Below are positions 36,522-47,039 of a DNA stretch of 64,000 nt, piece after piece. Both the position numbers and the translations under genes were made by a program. A model generated the notes under the pieces. It made no database searches. It saw only the letters and a list, made by a program, of their open reading frames with translations, and was not told where the DNA came from. This stretch comes from Misgurnus anguillicaudatus. Lineage: Eukaryota > Chordata > Actinopteri > Cypriniformes > Cobitidae. The stretch is taken from positions 8,966,001 through 9,030,000 of the forward strand of contig NC_073354.2 in the NCBI RefSeq assembly GCF_027580225.2, given 5' to 3'. Position 1 is the stretch's first letter, and each line of letters starts with the position of its first letter.

Positions 36522-36770
36522 ATCTATCTATTATAGGCAGATATATAAACAATATCCATCTTTAGTATATAGACAGTATTTTAGTGAATTATTTGTGATT
36601 AAACTAAATTTTCTAGTAGGTATTACAACAAACTTTAACTGTTTATTTGCACCAGAAATTTGTGTGTTGACTGTGTAAAACAATTATGAATCTAACTTAA
36701 ATATTTTTTGAATGACAGAGCCAAAGCCAAAAAGCAGTAGGTTGTGCCCCGCTCTCCCCTACTTTATAAT
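36522..36770. repeat. Dispersed repeat ending in CGGGGCACAAC-type sequence
   Basis: It shares its layout with about 450-803 and 33395-33600: TGTTGACTG/TCTGCTAC, AACTCAAATATTTTTTNNATGA, GAGCCAAANCCAAAAA, GGTTGTGCCC, GCTCTCCCC. I cannot assign a family. Confidence 0.5.
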
Positions 36771-37280
36771 ATGATGGAATGTACTATTAATATTATCAAT
36801 GTTTAACTTAATTTGGGATGGCACAAAGGTGAGTACATTTTGAAAAATGTTCACAATTTAACTAAGGTTTCAACACAAGGTGATTTTGAACTAATGACTG
36901 AAACTTACCGACATGTGAACCTGTTGGATGAACATTTTGTGAATATAGGCTACTTGAGCTCCTATTTACGTTGACTCAAATCAAAGGGACACTGATTTTG
37001 TGATTTTTGCAATATTACTAACGCGTTTTAATATGCACCGCGTGTCCCCTCTGACTTTCCGTACTATCGGTTTCACGTTATCTCCATACATAGCGTTGCA
37101 GTTAACACGAACACTTGATTCACGTGTGTAACGTTATTCAATGCATTTATACACCCGACGAGGAAACACTAAAACACTTGCGACGGTTTAAGTACATTCA
37201 CCTTAAGAAAATTGTGTTACACAATACAAATATAGTTGTGTTTTTTAAAGTGAACTGCGATCCATCAGTCTCGGTTTGTC

Positions 37281-37521
37281 ATGATCGTACGTCACTTCGT
37301 GTTCACTAGAATACTGAACAGCTTGTCGAGACAGTTTTATTGCAAAGTTATTGACACGTATCGAGTGAAACGTGTCGTTTGTCAGTCATCTCATCTTGAA
37401 AAGTGTTTTGTGAGTATGCAGTATGCTTCAGAGAAAAGCAGTGAACACGAGTCAAGTGTTGCACTACCAAAACAACAGACTGCACGAGGTGCTGAAACTC
37501 AACAAGTCAACACTAACAAGG
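37281..37521 (+). CDS. akap7: akap7 long-form exon 1 (start codon, basic N-terminus)
   Basis: I propose this as the first coding exon of the long AKAP7 form, an A-kinase anchoring protein. Translation starts at ATG 37281; an in-frame TGA 30 nt upstream (37251) closes the frame, so no earlier start is possible here. It ends ..QQVNTNKG before GTGAGA, leaving one base that joins in phase to the next exon. The first 45 residues are rich in Arg/Lys (R4, R10, R17, K22, R28, K30, R31), hydroxylated and hydrophobic residues with one Asp before position 40, resembling a mitochondrial presequence; the rest is Ser/Gln/Glu-rich. A second in-frame ATG (M46, 37416) could start a shorter form. The peptide is not similar to the mammalian long-form N-terminus that I recall, so the exon is supported by open frame, donor and phase match rather than homology. 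Confidence 0.65.
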
Positions 37522-39345
37522 GTGAGACATGCGCACTACAATATGTGTCATGTGAACTTGTTTTATAAGGCTAATGTGAAATTATCGGCATTGGCCTCCC
37601 AAAAGTATTTTGACAACTTCACAAAGATAACATTGAATTGTAATACTAAAAACAGAGCAAGTGACATGTATTAGCACAAATGCAATTTTAGTCTCAATGC
37701 GATGGGTAAATATAGATTTTGGTGCAAAAGTCTCCATCACTAGCTTTGTTGTATGAGCATCACTTTCTGTATTACGATAAACAGTAAATATGTACACAAA
37801 ATCTAAAAATGTTCATAACAAAAAGGTAAAAGTCAGTAATTAGTGTGATCTCTCTTGGCACAAAACACCTTAAAGTGGCCATGGCACAAGACTTTTTTAA
37901 GATGTCAAATAAATCTTTGGTGTCCCCAGAGCACATATGTGAAGTTTTAGCTCAAAATACCATATAAATAATTTATTATAGCATGTTAAAATTGCCACTT
38001 TGTAGGTGTAAGCAAAAATGTGCCATTTTGGGTGTGTCCTTTAAAATGCAAATGAGCTGATGAAATTCAAACACTGAATCTCAATGATGGTGGTTTGTTG
38101 CAATTAAAACTCAATTGTGGTTTTCTCTGCACTAAATGGCATTGCTGTGTTTGGATAGTGCAGATTAAGGGGTGGTATTATTATAATAAGAGCTCCTTAT
38201 GACATCACAAGGGGATCCAAATTTCAACAACCTATTTTTTCATGTGCTTGTAAAGAATGGTTTACCAAAACTAAGTTACTGGGTTGATCTTTTTCACATT
38301 TTCTAGGTTGATAGAAGCACTGGGGACCCAATCATAGCACTTATACATGGAAAAAGTCAGATTTTCATGCCATGGCCCCTTTAAACTCTTTCGGTGAGAC
38401 GTTCTGACGTCATTCGATTTGATTTCGAGATTATGATTTCATTTCAAGAGATCCTGCAGGGTCAAGTTATTGATCTAGTGTAAGAGGAGATCACACTAAA
38501 TACTTGACACCATAGATTAAATATATATTTTTTATAATATTGCATATGAATTTCCTGCATTTTCTGGTTTTATCACTATAAAGATACTGAAAATGGTTAT
38601 ATATGGTTATTATAACATTGCAAAAACAACAAATCTAAAGGTGGCCTAAGACTTCTGCAAAGTACTGTAAATAAACAAAGTTAAAAGTTTTAAATAGTGT
38701 GCTTGTGCTATTATTTTAATACCCATTGCACTGATATTTTATCATTTAATGCAAAGACATTCAGAAAGTTGTGTCCAAATATATATATTTTTAAAGGCAA
38801 GTATAAAATCAAATGATCAATGTGATGTTTGTCAGTAGTTCTCTCTCCAAAAATGAGTTACACATCTGTTCTGTTGTGACTCAAAAACTGTGCAATAGTA
38901 AAATGCAAGTATCTGTGACTAACCAGTAGGGATGTGGAGTAATTCTTATAAAATTAATAAATTCACGTGTCACTTTTTAAAAGATGTGATGTGATGCCTC
39001 CATCCTTACAAAACTACACAAGATGAAAGAAACTAGCCTAGATTACATGAAATCAATTCAGTATCTTGTTTGAATCATGGTAACTGATGAATGTTTGGCA
39101 GCTGAGAGCATAAAACCATCAAAGGTAAATAGACATTTGGAAATCAGATGCATTTTGAGTTTGGTTTGTCTAATTCAGTGTAATATTAATACATTTAATG
39201 TTTGAGATTGTGTCATCACTTTTTGTGAAATGTAAAAATTAATTCCTTTAGCAAATCATGTTGAGAAACTCTGTTATCATATAATACTATAACATAATAC
39301 GAAAACTCTCCCTGTTACTTCTGTTTCTCTGTTTTTTGTTAGTAG
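37522..39345 (+). other. akap7: akap7 intron 1
   Basis: GTGAGA donor to a GTTAGTAG acceptor. It contains the TTAA MITE at 37870-38384 and otherwise AT-rich sequence with no feature seen. Confidence 0.6.
37870..38384. mobile_element. TTAA MITE (TTAAAGNGGCCATGGCA ends)
   Basis: The left end TTAAAGTGGCCATGGCAC and the right end GTGCCATGGC-like CATGCCATGGCCCCTTTAA are inverted repeats flanked by TTAA. Its interior (ACTAAGTTACTGGGTTG, GAAGCACTGGGGACCCAATC) also appears inside 24860-26344 and partly in 43521-43959, marking one family. Confidence 0.8.
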
Positions 39346-39483
39346 GAGGAAAGAAGGTAAAACAAACGAAGAAAGATCCAAAGAAGAACAAGAAGAAGAA
39401 GAAAAGACAAGATGCAGAATGCACAGAGAGTCTGATGTCCGAACTTCCCTTTACTAACATTAAGATCTGGAAGGATCTGGACT
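39346..39483 (+). CDS. akap7: akap7 long-form exon 2 (basic linker)
   Basis: This encodes about residues 81-126, starting GGKKVKQTKKDPKKNKKKKK and ending ..PFTNIKIWKDLD, before a GTGAGT donor. The very basic lysine tract is a plausible nuclear localisation signal, consistent with the nuclear AKAP7 gamma form in mammals. The ELPFTNIKIWKDLD end aligns with the DMPFATVDIQDD stretch of mammalian AKAP7 gamma. The acceptor is tandem (TTAG/TAG), so position 39343 could be used instead and would add one residue in frame. Phases: one base from exon 1 plus 138 nt leaves one base, which fits exon 3. Confidence 0.85.
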
Positions 39484-40391
39484 GTGAGTCGTTTCTCCTT
39501 CATCAGCAGCATTCCTATGTAAAACAAAAGCAGACACGCTTACCTTTTAAAGTTAAAGTCTCGCGTCCGGATGTAAGCTAAAGTCATCGTCCAGGAGGTG
39601 GAATCATTGTGTGAAGTCTTTAAGGCAGAATGATGTTAAACTGAAGGGTGATGTTCGCTTGCCAAGTGATACGTGGATCGGCCTTGTACCACAGCTGCCC
39701 TGCATTCAAATATCCCAGCTGGCTACTTTCTATGAATAAAACATTTGTTGGGGCTTTCACAGTTTTTTTCTTTGCCTCCCTGTGCCTACGAAATCATAAC
39801 GTCGTATCTCTGAAAGACTTTAGAAATGCTCGTTTTTTTAAATGGGTTTAACACGGCAAGCATTAGCTGCCATTTTACGGTTTACTGTAGGTTAACTATA
39901 GACCCACTATGAGTAACCCACTTCTTGTCAAAATAAACTTGATTTTGGTTACATGTGTTTTTTGCCAAAATAACATGTAAGATATTCCATCATGTATGCC
40001 AACATGTAAATCAACAGGGATTACAAGCTGTTTGCTTTCATTTATTTATTTATTTTAAGTCATTTATTTGTGGGCTATGGTGGCTACGGACAGCTCAAAT
40101 TGTGCCTTGCCTAGACGTCTTTGGATGGCTATTAGACATCTTTTAAACCCCGAATTGCTTGCTGGGTGATTTTTTAAATTGAATTATAAATTGAATTATC
40201 AGCATAAGAACTTCAGTTAGTTTTAACAGCTTCACTGAAAGCATGAAAATCTGACCGTCTGTAGCAAGAGGATAACATGGTCACAAATACATTTACTCAA
40301 TTGGTGACTTAAAAATCTTTCCTCAATTTATTTCTTTTTTTGTCATGAGATTTAGACTGAGTGTCATGACTGATGTTTTTTACACTTTCAG

Positions 40392-40540
40392 TTACCAGCA
40401 CAGAATCAAGTGTAAAGAAAAAACGTAAGAGAGGAGAAAGTGGACGAGTGGAAAGTGAGGAAGATGGAGATAAAAAGAAACAGAAGAAGGAGACGTCGCG
40501 CCCAAACTACTTTGTCTCGGTGCCAATCACCAACCTAAAG
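40392..40540 (+). CDS. akap7: akap7 long-form exon 3
   Basis: This encodes about residues 127-176. It has a second basic cluster (VKKKRKRGESGR and DKKKQKKETS), then RPNYFVSVPITNLK, which corresponds to QPNYFLSIPITNKEI at the start of the 2H domain in mammalian AKAP7. It is bounded by a CTTTCAG acceptor and an AAAG/GTACGG donor. It is 149 nt and ends in phase 0. The first two bases complete the codon begun in exon 2, which is the only frame without a stop. Confidence 0.93.
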
Positions 40541-41522
40541 GTACGGAAATAAGAAATCGGAAATAAGAAATAATGTTGTATTTTGATTTGATATTGGGTC
40601 ATGTCAGCAAAATATAACTAATAGTTATTAAAAATGTGGATTGGTAGAGCATTGTGCACACATTCTGATAAAATCTATAGCCTGAATCTGTAGCTTTTAT
40701 GTTATTGCTTTGGTCATATAAAAATGTTTACCAAATGCATAAATGTGTAGGGTGAATTTCACACCTAATTCAGGTGTTCACTTTCATTTTGAACGCTGCT
40801 ATAGATACTGTGCCCTTGCATTTGGGTAAAATTAACCAGTCAGTGGCTGTGGGCGGGGCTTTATCAGTGTGACATCACATGAATTGACCCTTTAAGTTTT
40901 CTGCATCTCTATAGTCATTTGGAATGTATTACATGGAGCATGTTTCTTCTTCTCAGCTGTCCATGATCCTATAAGAACATAGCTGTTATTCAGCAGATGA
41001 CCAGTGGTGGCCGGTGACTTCTTTTTCAAAGGCGCACGAAGCGAAGCTCATCACAACATGCATTTAGCCTGTCGTGTGTGTGGCTCGTCATGTCAAAATA
41101 TATGTTCGGCACGTTATGTGCATCACGTGTCATGTCAGAATAAGTGCCTGCTGCACACTCATCGAAGGGATTTATGATAAAGAGACGCTTACGTTTGCCA
41201 GATACTAGCTTCATCTCATGTGTACCGTATTTACGGACTATAAGTCGCTCCGGAGTATAAATCGCATCAATAAAAAATGCGTCATGAAGACGAAAAAACA
41301 TACATAAGTCGCAATGGACTACACGTCGCGTTTATTAAGAAAATTATTTCACAAAATCCAAGTCGAAGAACAGATTTAATCTGGAAAGGCAAGTTATTCA
41401 GTTAACAAAAAACACTAGCAGAATGCTGAATATATGTCTTTACGTTAACGTAACATTATCAGTTATTTATACGATACACAATTAGCATACAAATCTTACC
41501 TGGAAGGCTGAATAGGCTAAAT

Positions 41523-41802
41523 CAGTGGTTTTCAAAGGGGTCCACAAGATGGTGCCAGGGGGGCCCCAGATTTATGTCATTTTATAAAATACATTCATTT
41601 ATCATGAATTCTGTGTAATTAAACCTAAAAAATAACAAGCCAACTTACCAACAGCACTACTAGCTATAATTTTATATGTTTTGTTTAATTAAAATATTAC
41701 ATTTTAAAACTGTTTCTGTCATAAATTTTCTTTCGGGGGGCCGCGAAAAAATGCACTGTACACAAGGGGGGGCCGCACACTGAAAAAGTTTGGGAACCAC
41801 TG
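41523..41802. mobile_element. hAT MITE (CAGTGGTTTTCAAA), TSD GGCTAAAT
   Basis: The ends are CAGTGGTTTTCAAAGGGG and, reverse complemented, CAGTGGTTCCCAAACTTTTT. The exact 8-bp duplication GGCTAAAT is at 41515-41522 and 41803-41810. Terminal sequence and duplication size mark a Charlie-like hAT MITE. Confidence 0.92.
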
Positions 41803-41831
41803 GGCTAAATGAACAGAACAAGCCACGATCA

Positions 41832-42165
41832 TTAAAGGGACACTTCACCCATTTGCATTAAGCGGTGTATAGTTAGAAACCCCAATCATGTTTTTGAATG
41901 GTCGTGCATCATTCCCTCTGTTTCCCCTGAGACAGGAGAAATATGGATTTCAGTCTTGCACTTCCTTCTTTCAATGATGTAAAAATCATCATTTTGCATC
42001 ATTGAAAGAAGGAAGTCCAATATCTTTGTTGAGGGGGTGAGACTACAAACACTCCTTTTCTCACTCAAATAGGCACCAAATTCGAAATGTATGTTACATT
42101 TCGACTACAAATATGATCCACTTTTAATAAAGATTAATGTTTCTATGGGTGAAATGCTCCTTTAA
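41832..42165. mobile_element. TTAA MITE (TTAAAGGGACACTTCACCCAT ends)
   Basis: The left end TTAAAGGGACACTTCACCCA and the right end TGGGTGAAATGCTCCTTTAA are inverted repeats flanked by TTAA. A central perfect hairpin CTTCCTTCTTTCAATGATG..CATCATTGAAAGAAGGAAG is visible. Confidence 0.82.
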
Positions 42166-42655
42166 GTTCGCTGGCTCGTCATTCCACATCACTGAATCCA
42201 TTGAATTACATAAATACAGGAGCAGCATATAGCGGACTCTCGCGGATGTAGATGGTAATGTTGACTTTTGGTTCATTTATGTCAAAATTAATTCATACTT
42301 ACTTAAAAGTCACGCCTGACAATAAGTCACCGAACCAGCCAAACTATGAAAAAAAGTGTGAAAATACAGTAATCAGAGTTTAGTGTTAAGTTACTGTCTT
42401 GCAAGTATTTTGTGAATGTGAGGGTGTCTTTTATCATAAACCCTTTCGATGCGTCTGCGGCAGGCACTTATTTTAAAATGATGCTTGATGCACATACGTT
42501 GACATAACGCAACAAACACATATTTTTTTGACATGACGAGCCCACACACATGACACTCCAAACACATATTTTGTATTTGCGCCCCTCGTAGAAGAAGTCT
42601 GCAGATGACACTGTGCTAATTTACAGTATACTGTATGTGTGTGTATGTGTGTCAG

Positions 42656-42792
42656 ATCAAACAGGCCGTGAAGGACGTTCAGAAATTGGTGCTGGAGAAA
42701 GATTCACGACTGTCCCGAGCTCTCATACCTGTGGACACCTTACACATCACCTTACTAGTTACACACCTGAATACACAGGAACAGGTTGAAGT
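42656..42792 (+). CDS. akap7: akap7 long-form exon 4 (2H domain, first HxT motif)
   Basis: This encodes about residues 177-221 of the 2H phosphoesterase-like domain: IKQAVKDVQKLVLEKDSRLS.. then DTLHITLLVTHLNTQEQVEV. The H-I-T at 206-208 is the first of the two HxT motifs that define the 2H superfamily active site. The matching human segment is [21 protein letters not shown]. Acceptor TGTCAG; donor GAAGT/GTAAGA; 137 nt, leaving two bases. It follows 54 bp after a transposon end, leaving a very short undisturbed region for branch point and acceptor. Confidence 0.96.
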
Positions 42793-42916
42793 GTAAGAGC
42801 TCTGATTTACTACTGTGTGTGTGTGTGCGTGCGTGCGGGTGTGCGTGTCGTATCTGGTAAACAGTTGATTAATGTAAGTAATGAATTTTAATGCTTTTAT
42901 TTTGTGTGTGTGTTAG

Positions 42917-43077
42917 TGCTGTGTCTGCATTATCCGAGCTGGAGAAACCACTGAATGCACTGCTGGGCGGCAGAAGTTTTATTTTACCCTTCTGTGGTGT
43001 TGGACATTTTAAACAAGAGGTGGCATTTATTCAGATAGCAGAAGGAGATCATCTGAGCACGCTTACACAGATGGCAG
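42917..43077 (+). CDS. akap7: akap7 long-form exon 5 (2H domain)
   Basis: This encodes about residues 222-275: AVSALSELEKPLNALLGGRS.. then FILPFCGVGHFKQEVAFIQI.. AEGDHLSTLTQMA, matching human ALLELKPFIEELLQGKHLTL, PFQGIGTFGNQVGFVKLAEG, DHVNSLLEIAE. The GxG..F and AEGDH segments are typical of the AKAP7 central domain, which binds nucleotides. Acceptor GTTAG after a GT-rich tract, donor GCAG/GTAAAC. The intron before it is only 124 bp. Mouse AKAP7 is reported to cleave 2'-5' oligoadenylates through this domain. Whether the fish protein does is inference from the conserved motifs. Confidence 0.96.
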
Positions 43078-43520
43078 GTAAACACTCATTCTCTATACAT
43101 TACAGTTGAAAGATGTTTGTACAGTTCGAATGCCTTCAACTTCTTCACCATCAGCACAGCAGACTGAATTGCAAAAATGTTTTCAAACAAATGTCCCCAA
43201 TTTTCCATTGGTGGAAAAACAGATAGGCCTGCTGTAAACTCACAGCATGAGTTGAGGTGATGTCGTTGTGCTGCTGGGCTGTTGAAGGAGCTGTATTTTC
43301 ATTGAATCACTAACGGTAGATTTAAACGGTGCGTAAGCATTAACGCTTCTCATTTACTTTGAATGGGTGACGTTGCTGAATTGTGGATCCGTCAGCGTTG
43401 CGTCCCTGCCGTTGCTCGCGGCAGAAGTTGAACATTGCTCAACTTTTCAAGCACCAATGTCACGTGTGTGTCAGCCAATCACAATTCTGGCTAATTCTGG
43501 CACATTTACAGTCATGTTTG

Positions 43521-43959
43521 TTAAAGGGGACATATAATTAAATACTTTTTCCATGTTTAAGTGCTATAATTGGGTTCCCAGTGTAGGGCTGTTCAAAAAA
43601 TCACCTGCGATTCTCATGTGTGTTTCATCAGTAAAGCCGGTTCGGTGATTAGAAGTAAATCGCCATCAGCTGCTTTCAGATATAGCGGCATTTACTACAC
43701 AGAGCCGTAGTTCACAGAGAAGCTAGGCAAATCGTGTTCATAATTGAGGAAAACCAACCCCGACACAGCCATTTATTGCATAGATCAGCTCATTTGCATT
43801 TTAAAGCACATTTTTGCTCACACCTACAAAGTGTCAATTTTAACATGCTATAATAAATTATCTATATAATATTTTGAGCTAGAACTTCACATATGTACTC
43901 TGGTGATAACAAAGATTTATTTGACATCTTAAAAACGTCTTGTGAAATGTCCCCTTTAA
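43521..43959. mobile_element. TTAA MITE (TTAAAGGGGACAT ends) with internal hAT piece
   Basis: The left end TTAAAGGGGACATATAATT and the right end GTGAAATGTCCCCTTTAA are inverted repeats flanked by TTAA. Within it, 43583-43760 is a fragment of the 29736-30076 hAT MITE family in inverted orientation (shared CCGGTT and GGTGATTAG-type motifs), so one element was inserted into the other and part was lost. Confidence 0.7.
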
Positions 43960-44179
43960 TGTTCATTGTCCTTGTTTAACAAAACAAACAAACAAACAAA
44001 AAAAGATCGCCTTATGCAAACAACCTAGTGCAGAACCAGCCAATTTAGTTCAAGACCGGAGAACTGAGGAGCAAGTATTGTGGCCACTTGATTGGCTGTT
44101 GGCCACGCATCAGACACGTCCTCCGTCAAGCGTTAACGCTTACGCCCTGTGTGAATGTACCATAAGTGCTAGAAACCCC

Positions 44180-45604
44180 CTACTTCCATACTACATAGTA
44201 GGCGAAAAGCAGTAGGCGAGGCGAGTACTAGTATGTCCGAATTCATAATATTCGAAAAACAGTAGGTGGAAAGTACCGGGATTACCTACTACTTCCGGCA
44301 AGATCCTGAAGTTTTCATTCATAGACAGTTTGCTATCCCATGATCCCCAAGAGACAAGTTATCCAACGAAGAAGACGACGGAGAGGCGTTTTTTTATTAA
44401 AAAATGCCTTAAAGAGGTAACGCGGCTCTATTCAAATGCAAATACATTAAACAGCTGTTCCTTGTGTTTAAGTTGAGCTTGTTTAACATCATTCCAGTTA
44501 ACGACTAACTTGTTCTCGTTTGTCACATGATGTATCAACATAGCGGATGGGTGATTCTCACGAAACCATTGAAACACCACGGCACTAATGATTTTAGCTT
44601 TAAAATGTGTAATATATTAACATTAAAAAGCATCAGAATTAACACAATACTGTGTTCTACCTTGCACAATGTGTTGTGATTTCAACATAAGAATTTATAA
44701 TTATAAATTTTATCTCATTTTCTGCTGAAATTCTCATTACCGCAATGTGTCCGGCTGTGTTTGAACATGCGTTATGTTGTAATTTAATCAAATTAACACA
44801 AAAATATTAAGAAAAAAAATAAATGGATGTTTTGCTAGACTACTTTAGATGACAGAAAAAATATTTACTGAATATTCATGTATAATAATAATGAAGAAAA
44901 ATTAGGAAAATGATGTGTCCATGCCTGATGTTCTCATCCTCCGCAACACTTTTTGAGAACAGTTTAAGCACACATACAGAATTTTAATAAAGTTTGATTT
45001 TGAGTGACCAAACACATGGACCAGTTACTTCAAGATGGCTACCAGGTAAGATCATTTTTTTACAGTTAATTTGAAATATTGTCTTGTCAGAATACTTACA
45101 CGACATTTTGATTATCATTACCGCAACAGATGCTTATTAAATGTTAATTTAATTAATAGAAGCATAATACTTTGATTTTAAATGCATGTGCAGAATCTCC
45201 AAATTATGTTCTTTCAGGTTTGTCATGTCATTTTGAAAATATGTCAGTGTTGGTGTTTTCTGACTGTTGCGGTAATGAGATTTTTTAGGACTAATTTTTA
45301 AAATTATGTTACAAAAAGTGTTAAATGATAAGTAAAAGTTTTTAAATTAATGTTCCTGTTTACTCCAGACTTTGTTTTTTCAATGTCTGGTGGGAAAAAA
45401 AGTACATTTAAGCAATTTTTACATTTTCATGCTTGACATTTTTAAAACCAAGTTTTCGTGAGAATCACCCGGATGTAGTACGTCCGAATTCATTTATACT
45501 ATCCATATTCATACTATATAGTACATACTGTTTTACGGTCAATGAGTAGATACTTCATCTAATTCAGTACCTACTTTTACAGTATGCGATTTCGAACGCA
45601 GCCT
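44180..45604. mobile_element. Outer AT-rich inverted-repeat element (TATGTCCGAATTCAT arms) split by 44550-45469
   Basis: The left arm carries AGTATGTCCGAATTCATAAT and CAGTAGGTGGAAAGTACC. The right arm carries the complementary ACGTCCGAATTCATTTATAC and CAGTACCTACTTTTACAGTATG. The arms are separated by the insertion at 44550-45469. Outer borders are approximate. Confidence 0.55.
44550..45469. mobile_element. GGTGATTCTCACGAAA element, 6-bp TSD CGGATG
   Basis: The left end GGTGATTCTCACGAAACC and the right end TTTTCGTGAGAATCACC are inverted repeats. CGGATG precedes and follows them (44544-44549, 45470-45475). ATTACCGCAA motifs recur in both orientations inside. A second, larger member is at 61791-63089. 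A 6-bp duplication is unlike hAT (8) or TTAA types, so the superfamily is undetermined. Confidence 0.75.
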
Positions 45605-46079
45605 AAATGTCACACTTAATAAAGTAGAGGTCTCAAACTCGTTACTGAGATTAGGATTTCAATATTGAAGTACAACCACAATGTTTCTGAAAATGTACTT
45701 TTTTTATTGCTTAACATATTTTTGTCATACTTAACAAATATAAACAATGGTTTCAATAGCTTTTAAAATACATGCACTTTTTTTATTTCTTTCTATTTTG
45801 TATATTTTTTGTTATATTTCGAATATTTTCAATTTAAGTTGTATTATATCTCCCTCTCTTCCTACCGATTTTTCACTCGCTCGCTCGCTCTCTCTTTCTC
45901 TATCTATCTATCTCGCTCTCTCTCTCTCTCCTCCTCTTTTACTCTCTGTGTATTGATTATGTTCTTGTCTTACACTGAGTTCAGTTGAGTGGTTTTGGGC
46001 CTGGTGATGAGAGACTGTAAATAGACTATCCCATGATGCATCTGTCTTTGAGCTCTCATGCCGTTTTCTCTCCGCCCAG

Positions 46080-46192
46080 AGTGTGTGAGGAAGACATTTG
46101 AGGAGAAAGGCATCGCATCTGCAGATGATAAAGCATTCAAACCTCATCTGACATTTCTGAAACTTTCGCGAGCACCCAAACTACGTAAGCAG
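46080..46192 (+). CDS. akap7: akap7 long-form exon 6 (2H domain, second HxT motif)
   Basis: This encodes about residues 276-313: ECVRKTFEEKGIASADDKAF.. KPHLTFLKLSRAPKLRKQ. H-L-T at 298-300 is the second HxT motif, 92 residues after the first, matching the spacing in mammalian AKAP7 (KPHLTFMKLSKSPWLRKN). Both catalytic-type histidines are therefore intact. Acceptor CGCCCAG, donor CAG/GTAAGA, 113 nt, ends in phase 0. The following constitutive exon is at 50254, with an alternative candidate at 49510. Confidence 0.96.
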
Positions 46193-46278
46193 GTAAGATC
46201 TTCTGTTAGCATCCTCACATGCAGGACTGTTTGTGTGTACAGATTCTAAGCCATTAAAGTCTGACTACGGAAGAATAT

Positions 46279-46728
46279 TTAAAGGGAAAAAACACCTTTT
46301 TCAATATTTTACTATGTTCTTACCTCAACTTAGACAAATTAATACATCCCTATCTTTATTCAATGCGTGCACTTCGTCTTTGTACAGCGCATCATGAATG
46401 TGTTAGCATTTAGCCTAGCCTCATTCATTCCTTAGGATCCAAAAAAATTTAGACAAAACAAATTTAGAAGCCACCAAACATTTCCATGTTTTTCCTATTT
46501 AAAGACTGTTACATGAGTAGATACACGAGTAAGTATAGTGGCACAAAATAAAAACTTTTGTTTGGAGCCATAGGAATGAATGGGGCTAGGCTAAAGGCTA
46601 ACACATTCACAAAGCGCTGTACAAAGATTAAAAGTGCATGCATTGAAAAAAGATGGGTATGTATTAGTTCATCTAAGTTGAGGTAAGAACATAGTAAAAT
46701 ATTGAAAAACTGTGGTGTTTTCCTTTAA
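46279..46728. mobile_element. TTAA fold-back MITE (TTTTCAATATTTTACTATG arms)
   Basis: The left end TTAAAGGGAAAAAACACC and the right end GTGGTGTTTTCCTTTAA, with long complementary arms (TTTTACTATGTTCTTACCTC.., GCTGTACAAAGATTAAAAG..), make an almost complete hairpin flanked by TTAA. Confidence 0.8.
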
Positions 46729-47039
46729 CTGCTGTTTATACAAGGATTCATTTAAAATGAGCTCATCGAGGGGAATCTCATACAGCTGTAAAGAAAGTTT
46801 CATCTAAACCCCACACTCACTGTTAGTTTCAACCGATCATGAACACTTTTCAAAATGATCCAGGGATTTACATGACTTGAGTTTTTTCTTTTTTAATTCA
46901 CTGGTTTAAATGTAGTCTAATGTTATACTTTGAATACTTTAGCATTATAGGAATTGAACTAATCAAGAGCAAAAGTTCAAGAAAATGTATAAATATTACA
47001 TGATAGAAATGTTGTATTGTAGACTAACTGTAGGTTTAT

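Larger units (their letters stand above)
32642..37280. other. Divergent intergenic region between epb41l2 and akap7
   Basis: About 4.6 kb with no supported exon. It holds repeat pieces at 33395-33600, 36223-36518 and 36522-36770. A 125-codon frame at 35156-35533 uses TTG as first codon and has no recognisable domain. A TCACTCACCAG/AGGATGAAC patch at 33830-33855 contains a GTGAGT on the minus strand, but nothing else argues for an exon. Confidence 0.55.
41223..42371. mobile_element. TACCGTATTT-CGGACTATAAGTCGC element nested in the 41002 element
   Basis: The left end TACCGTATTTACGGACTATA then AGTCGCTCCGGAG, and the right end ..GTGTGAAAATACAGTA, match a widespread vertebrate repeat with TA-bounded ends (Tc1/mariner-like by its terminal TA). 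It is interrupted by two further elements. Confidence 0.6.
41002..42601. mobile_element. Outer hAT element, TSD CAGATGAC, hosting nested elements
   Basis: The left end CAGTGGTGGCCGGTGACTTC and the right end (reverse complement CAGACTTCTTCTACGAGGGG) share CAG, ACTTCTT and GGCGC motifs. The exact 8-bp duplication CAGATGAC is at 40994-41001 and 42602-42609. The two arms (41002-41222 and 42372-42601) are inverted repeats of each other, sharing GGGATTTATGATAAAGAGACGC and its complement. Everything between is later insertion. The right edge is only 54 bp before akap7 exon 4. Confidence 0.85.
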
